Origin: Chitinimonas sp036961565
GTDB lineage: Bacteria > Pseudomonadota > Gammaproteobacteria > Burkholderiales > Chitinimonadaceae
Direction of reading: 5' to 3'
Assembly: GCF_036961565.1 (NCBI RefSeq)
Contig: NZ_JBAMDD010000002.1
Coordinates: 1-64,000, forward strand
Length of the DNA: 64,000 nt
The notes under the pieces were generated by a model. That model was not told where the DNA came from and ran no database searches. It worked only from the letters and a program-made list of their open reading frames with translations. Position 1 is the stretch's first letter, and each line of letters begins with the position of its first letter. Shown in pieces: positions 61,549 through 64,000 of this stretch. Position numbers and translations under genes: made by a program.

Positions 61549-64000
61549 ATGACCACCCGCTCCCAAGCCAGCCAGTTGATCGAACAGTATTGGCAGTACC
61601 GCTACAAGGATGCGGGTGAGGCGCGACGGCTGGCCGAAGCTGCGCTGGCCAGTTGCGGGGGGCCAACGGCACAGCGTGACGCAGCGATGGCGCGCTTCCT
61701 GATACTGACCCACTCCACGCTGGAAAACCCCCACGCCTCCCACGTCAAGATCTGTGAGCGCCTGCTGCAGACTTTCCGTGAGCAGGGCGATGAGGAAGCC
61801 GTACTGCTGGCCTATGCGCAGCAGGGCATGACACTGTGGAGTACCGGCCGCAGCGACGAGGCCTGGGCCATACTGCAGGACAAGGTCGAGCCGCAGCTGG
61901 ACAGGCTGTCGCCACTGCACCGCTATACCGCCTATATCGCCCTGCATTGCGTGGCCGGTGGCGTCAAGGATGAAGTCACCCGGCTACGCCATGACTACGC
62001 CTCGCTGCGGCTGGCCCGGCAGTTGGACGACCCACCCCGCATCGCCCTGGCCCTGCACAATATTGCCGAAGTCCACCTGAACTACGGCAATTTCGAAGAA
62101 GCCCGTGACTGCCTGCGTGAGGCGCTGGCGCTGGCGCAGCAATTCCAGTTGCGTAACCGGCTATGGGGCGTTCCCCCCTATCTGGCCATGGCCAATATCG
62201 CATTGGGTGATGCCGCGACGGCCGCCAGCCTGATGGATGACTGGATGCGTCGCGAAAGCAATCGCACACCGGGTTACTTCGATTTCATCGGTAACCTGAT
62301 GGCCATCTACCTGGGGGGTCTGCAAGAGTCGCAATGGGCTGCAGCAGAAATCTGGCTGAAGCGGGTCGAGCTCGAAATTGCCCGTCGCCGTGCCAGCGAC
62401 GATATGGGCAGCCTGGACTTGTTCGGTGTGTTCTACGCCTGGGCCAAGGGCAGCCTGCGGCGGCGGCAGGGGCGCTTCGCCGAGGCCATCACCGCATTGC
62501 ACGCAGCAGACCTGGTCTACGACCTGTGCGAATCCATGTTCATCCAGGTAGATGCTCGGCATGAGCTCTACCTGTGCCACGCCGCCCTCGGCGACAACGC
62601 CGCCGCACTGGCGGCCCATGTCGACTACGCCCGGCGCCAGGCAGCCATGCTCAACAGTGCCAACAGCCTGCGCCTGCAAAGCATGTCCATACAGCATGAT
62701 GTGGATACCGAGCGGCTGAGGCGGCAAAAGGCAGAAGAATCGACCCGCCTCAAGAGCGAGTTCCTGGCCAATATGAGCCACGAAATACGTACGCCGATGA
62801 ATGCGGTGATCGGCCTTGCCCACCTGGCCTTGCAAACCGAACTCAGCGCCAAGCAGCGTGACTATGTCAGCAAGATCCACCGCGCCGGCAAATCCCTGCT
62901 GGCCATCATCAACGACATCCTGGATTTCTCCAAGATCGAAGCCGGCAAGCTGGATGTGGAGAGCGAGCCCTTCACCCTCGACGACGTCGCCATCAATGTG
63001 GCCACCGTGACCAGCCAGAAGGCTGCCGACAAACAGATAGAGTACCTGTTCCACATCGCTCCCAATGTGCCGCGCAACCTGATGGGCGATGCACTGCGAC
63101 TCACCCAGGTACTGATCAACCTGATCAACAATGCCATCAAGTTCACCGAGCCTGGCGGCGAGATTGAACTGGCCGTCAACCTGCTGGGAACCGAGGCCGG
63201 CAAGGTGCAACTGGGTTTCGAGGTGCGCGATACCGGCATAGGCCTGACGGCTGAGCAGCAGGCGCGTCTGTTTCAGCCCTTTACCCAGGCCGATGGCTCG
63301 ACCACCCGCAAATATGGTGGTACTGGCCTGGGCCTGTCGATATCGCGCCGCCTGGTGGAACTGATGGGGGGGCAAATAGGCGTGCGCAGCGACACCGGTG
63401 TGGGCTCCACCTTCCACTTCCAGTTGACGCTGCCCCTGCCCACCGGACCGCAGGCCAGTCTGGTGCTGCCGGCCCGCTTCAACGATGCCCGCGTACTGGT
63501 GGTGGACGACAGCGAACACGCCCGCGCCATCATGGCGGAGATGCTGACATCGCTCCCCTTGCGGGTGGATGAAGTAGGCTCGGCCCGCGAGGCACTGGCC
63601 TATCTGCATACAGCCGACCAGACCGACCCCTACGACGTGGTGCTGACGGACTGGCACATGCCCGACATGGACGGTATGGAACTGATACACACCCTGCAGC
63701 GCGATGGCAGCTTGAGTCACCCACCCAAGCTGGTGCTGGTAACTGCCTTCGGGCTGGAATCCGTCGTCAATGCGGCAGAGCAGGCTGGCATAGACGGCCT
63801 GCTGTTCAAACCTGTCAGCCCATCCACCCTGGTCAATACCCTCACCGGCGTATTCCACCAGGCGCCCACGGCTGCCGCCCCAGCCGAGCACGCCCCGCCG
63901 GCCCGCAGCTATGCCGGCAAACGCATACTGCTGGCCGAGGACAACGCCATCAACCAGCAGATCGTGGTAGAGCTGCTCAGCGCCATGGCACTGGAGGTGG
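61549..64000 (+). CDS. TPR-hybrid histidine kinase, 3' end cut off by window edge
   Basis: An open frame of 817 codons begins at ATG 61549 and runs off the right edge. Residues about 1-380 are TPR-like helical repeats (LHNIAEVHLNYGNFEEARDCLREALALAQQFQ, QGRFAEAITALHAADLVYDLC); no membrane segment is seen, so the sensor is cytoplasmic. A coiled linker leads to HisKA with His411 (ANMSHEIRTPMNAVIG), an ATPase domain (LINLINNAIKF, VRDTGIGLT, YGGTGLGLSI), a receiver domain with Asp701 (VVLTDWHMPDMDG) and the start of a second receiver (KRILLAEDNAINQQIVVELL). It is divergent from pgm. Confidence 0.9.
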   Translation, partial: MTTRSQASQLIEQYWQYRYKDAGEARRLAEAALASCGGPTAQRDAAMARFLILTHSTLENPHASHVKICERLLQTFREQGDEEAVLLAYAQQGMTLWSTGRSDEAWAILQDKVEPQLDRLSPLHRYTAYIALHCVAGGVKDEVTRLRHDYASLRLARQLDDPPRIALALHNIAEVHLNYGNFEEARDCLREALALAQQFQLRNRLWGVPPYLAMANIALGDAATAASLMDDWMRRESNRTPGYFDFIGNLMAIYLGGLQESQWAAAEIWLKRVELEIARRRASDDMGSLDLFGVFYAWAKGSLRRRQGRFAEAITALHAADLVYDLCESMFIQVDARHELYLCHAALGDNAAALAAHVDYARRQAAMLNSANSLRLQSMSIQHDVDTERLRRQKAEESTRLKSEFLANMSHEIRTPMNAVIGLAHLALQTELSAKQRDYVSKIHRAGKSLLAIINDILDFSKIEAGKLDVESEPFTLDDVAINVATVTSQKAADKQIEYLFHIAPNVPRNLMGDALRLTQVLINLINNAIKFTEPGGEIELAVNLLGTEAGKVQLGFEVRDTGIGLTAEQQARLFQPFTQADGSTTRKYGGTGLGLSISRRLVELMGGQIGVRSDTGVGSTFHFQLTLPLPTGPQASLVLPARFNDARVLVVDDSEHARAIMAEMLTSLPLRVDEVGSAREALAYLHTADQTDPYDVVLTDWHMPDMDGMELIHTLQRDGSLSHPPKLVLVTAFGLESVVNAAEQAGIDGLLFKPVSPSTLVNTLTGVFHQAPTAAAPAEHAPPARSYAGKRILLAEDNAINQQIVVELLSAMALEV

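Noticed and set aside
62161..63891. 576-codon open frame on the minus strand
   Set aside because: It is antisense to the hybrid kinase, whose motifs (HEIRTP, DGxG-type ATPase, receiver Asp) are unmistakable. Long antisense frames are common in GC-rich DNA.

Overview
The window is about 64 kb of GC-rich, gene-dense chromosome with no rRNA, tRNA, phage, complete insertion sequence or CRISPR array that I can see. The gene order dacC - GNAT - D-amino-acid transaminase - ybeD - lipB - lipA, the neighbours argJ / DUF815 ATPase / MutT-ThiE, and bamE divergent from fur all point to a betaproteobacterium, most likely of the Neisseriales type. That placement rests on gene order and protein resemblance only.

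Layout. 1-11.6 kb is a mostly minus-strand housekeeping block: a TonB-family protein cut by the left edge, a remnant of cysA, an OYE-family reductase, the lipoate genes (with lipB fused to an acetyltransferase), dacC, a MutT/ThiE fusion, a DUF815 ATPase and argJ. 11.7-15.8 kb holds two tandem, related membrane proteins with a propeller-like repeat region that I cannot assign to a known system. 15.9-19.5 kb has pepP and small unknown or acetyltransferase genes. 19.5-21.7 kb is an ECF sigma / membrane anti-sigma / secreted-protein operon with a good ECF-type promoter in front. 21.9-28.4 kb carries a REC-TPR protein lacking its phospho-acceptor Asp, rraA, dapB, bamE, and the overlapping run fur-aat-bpt-membrane protein.

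28.5-33.5 kb is an iron-type periplasmic cluster (imelysin, di-haem oxidoreductase, second imelysin, DUF1513) behind a Fur-box-like site. 34-42 kb holds an ArgP-type LysR regulator, a cation-efflux protein, a PhoX phosphatase behind a textbook 7-4-7 Pho box, a stand-alone condensation-type acyltransferase, a sulfurtransferase and an EamA transporter. 42.2-49.5 kb is a minus-strand block with ispF-ispD-dnaQ, rnhA, a CoA Nudix hydrolase and an overlapping set ending in a cobalamin adenosyltransferase and a group II amino-acid decarboxylase. 50-53.7 kb has an EAL-type c-di-GMP protein, an HDOD protein and an amidase.

54.2-56.4 kb is the most interesting locus: luxR (+), a small HTH gene on the opposite strand (RsaL-like in position and motif), and luxI (+). 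A lux-box-like site lies 65 bp before luxI, and a -10 element sits where a class II LuxR promoter would put it. This resembles the lasR-rsaL-lasI / ppuR-rsaL-ppuI layout of pseudomonads: signal synthase, receptor and a built-in repressor giving signal homeostasis. 56.4-61.3 kb is a glycogen block (glgA, glgC, phosphoglucomutase) on the minus strand, divergent from a soluble TPR-hybrid histidine kinase that runs off the right edge.
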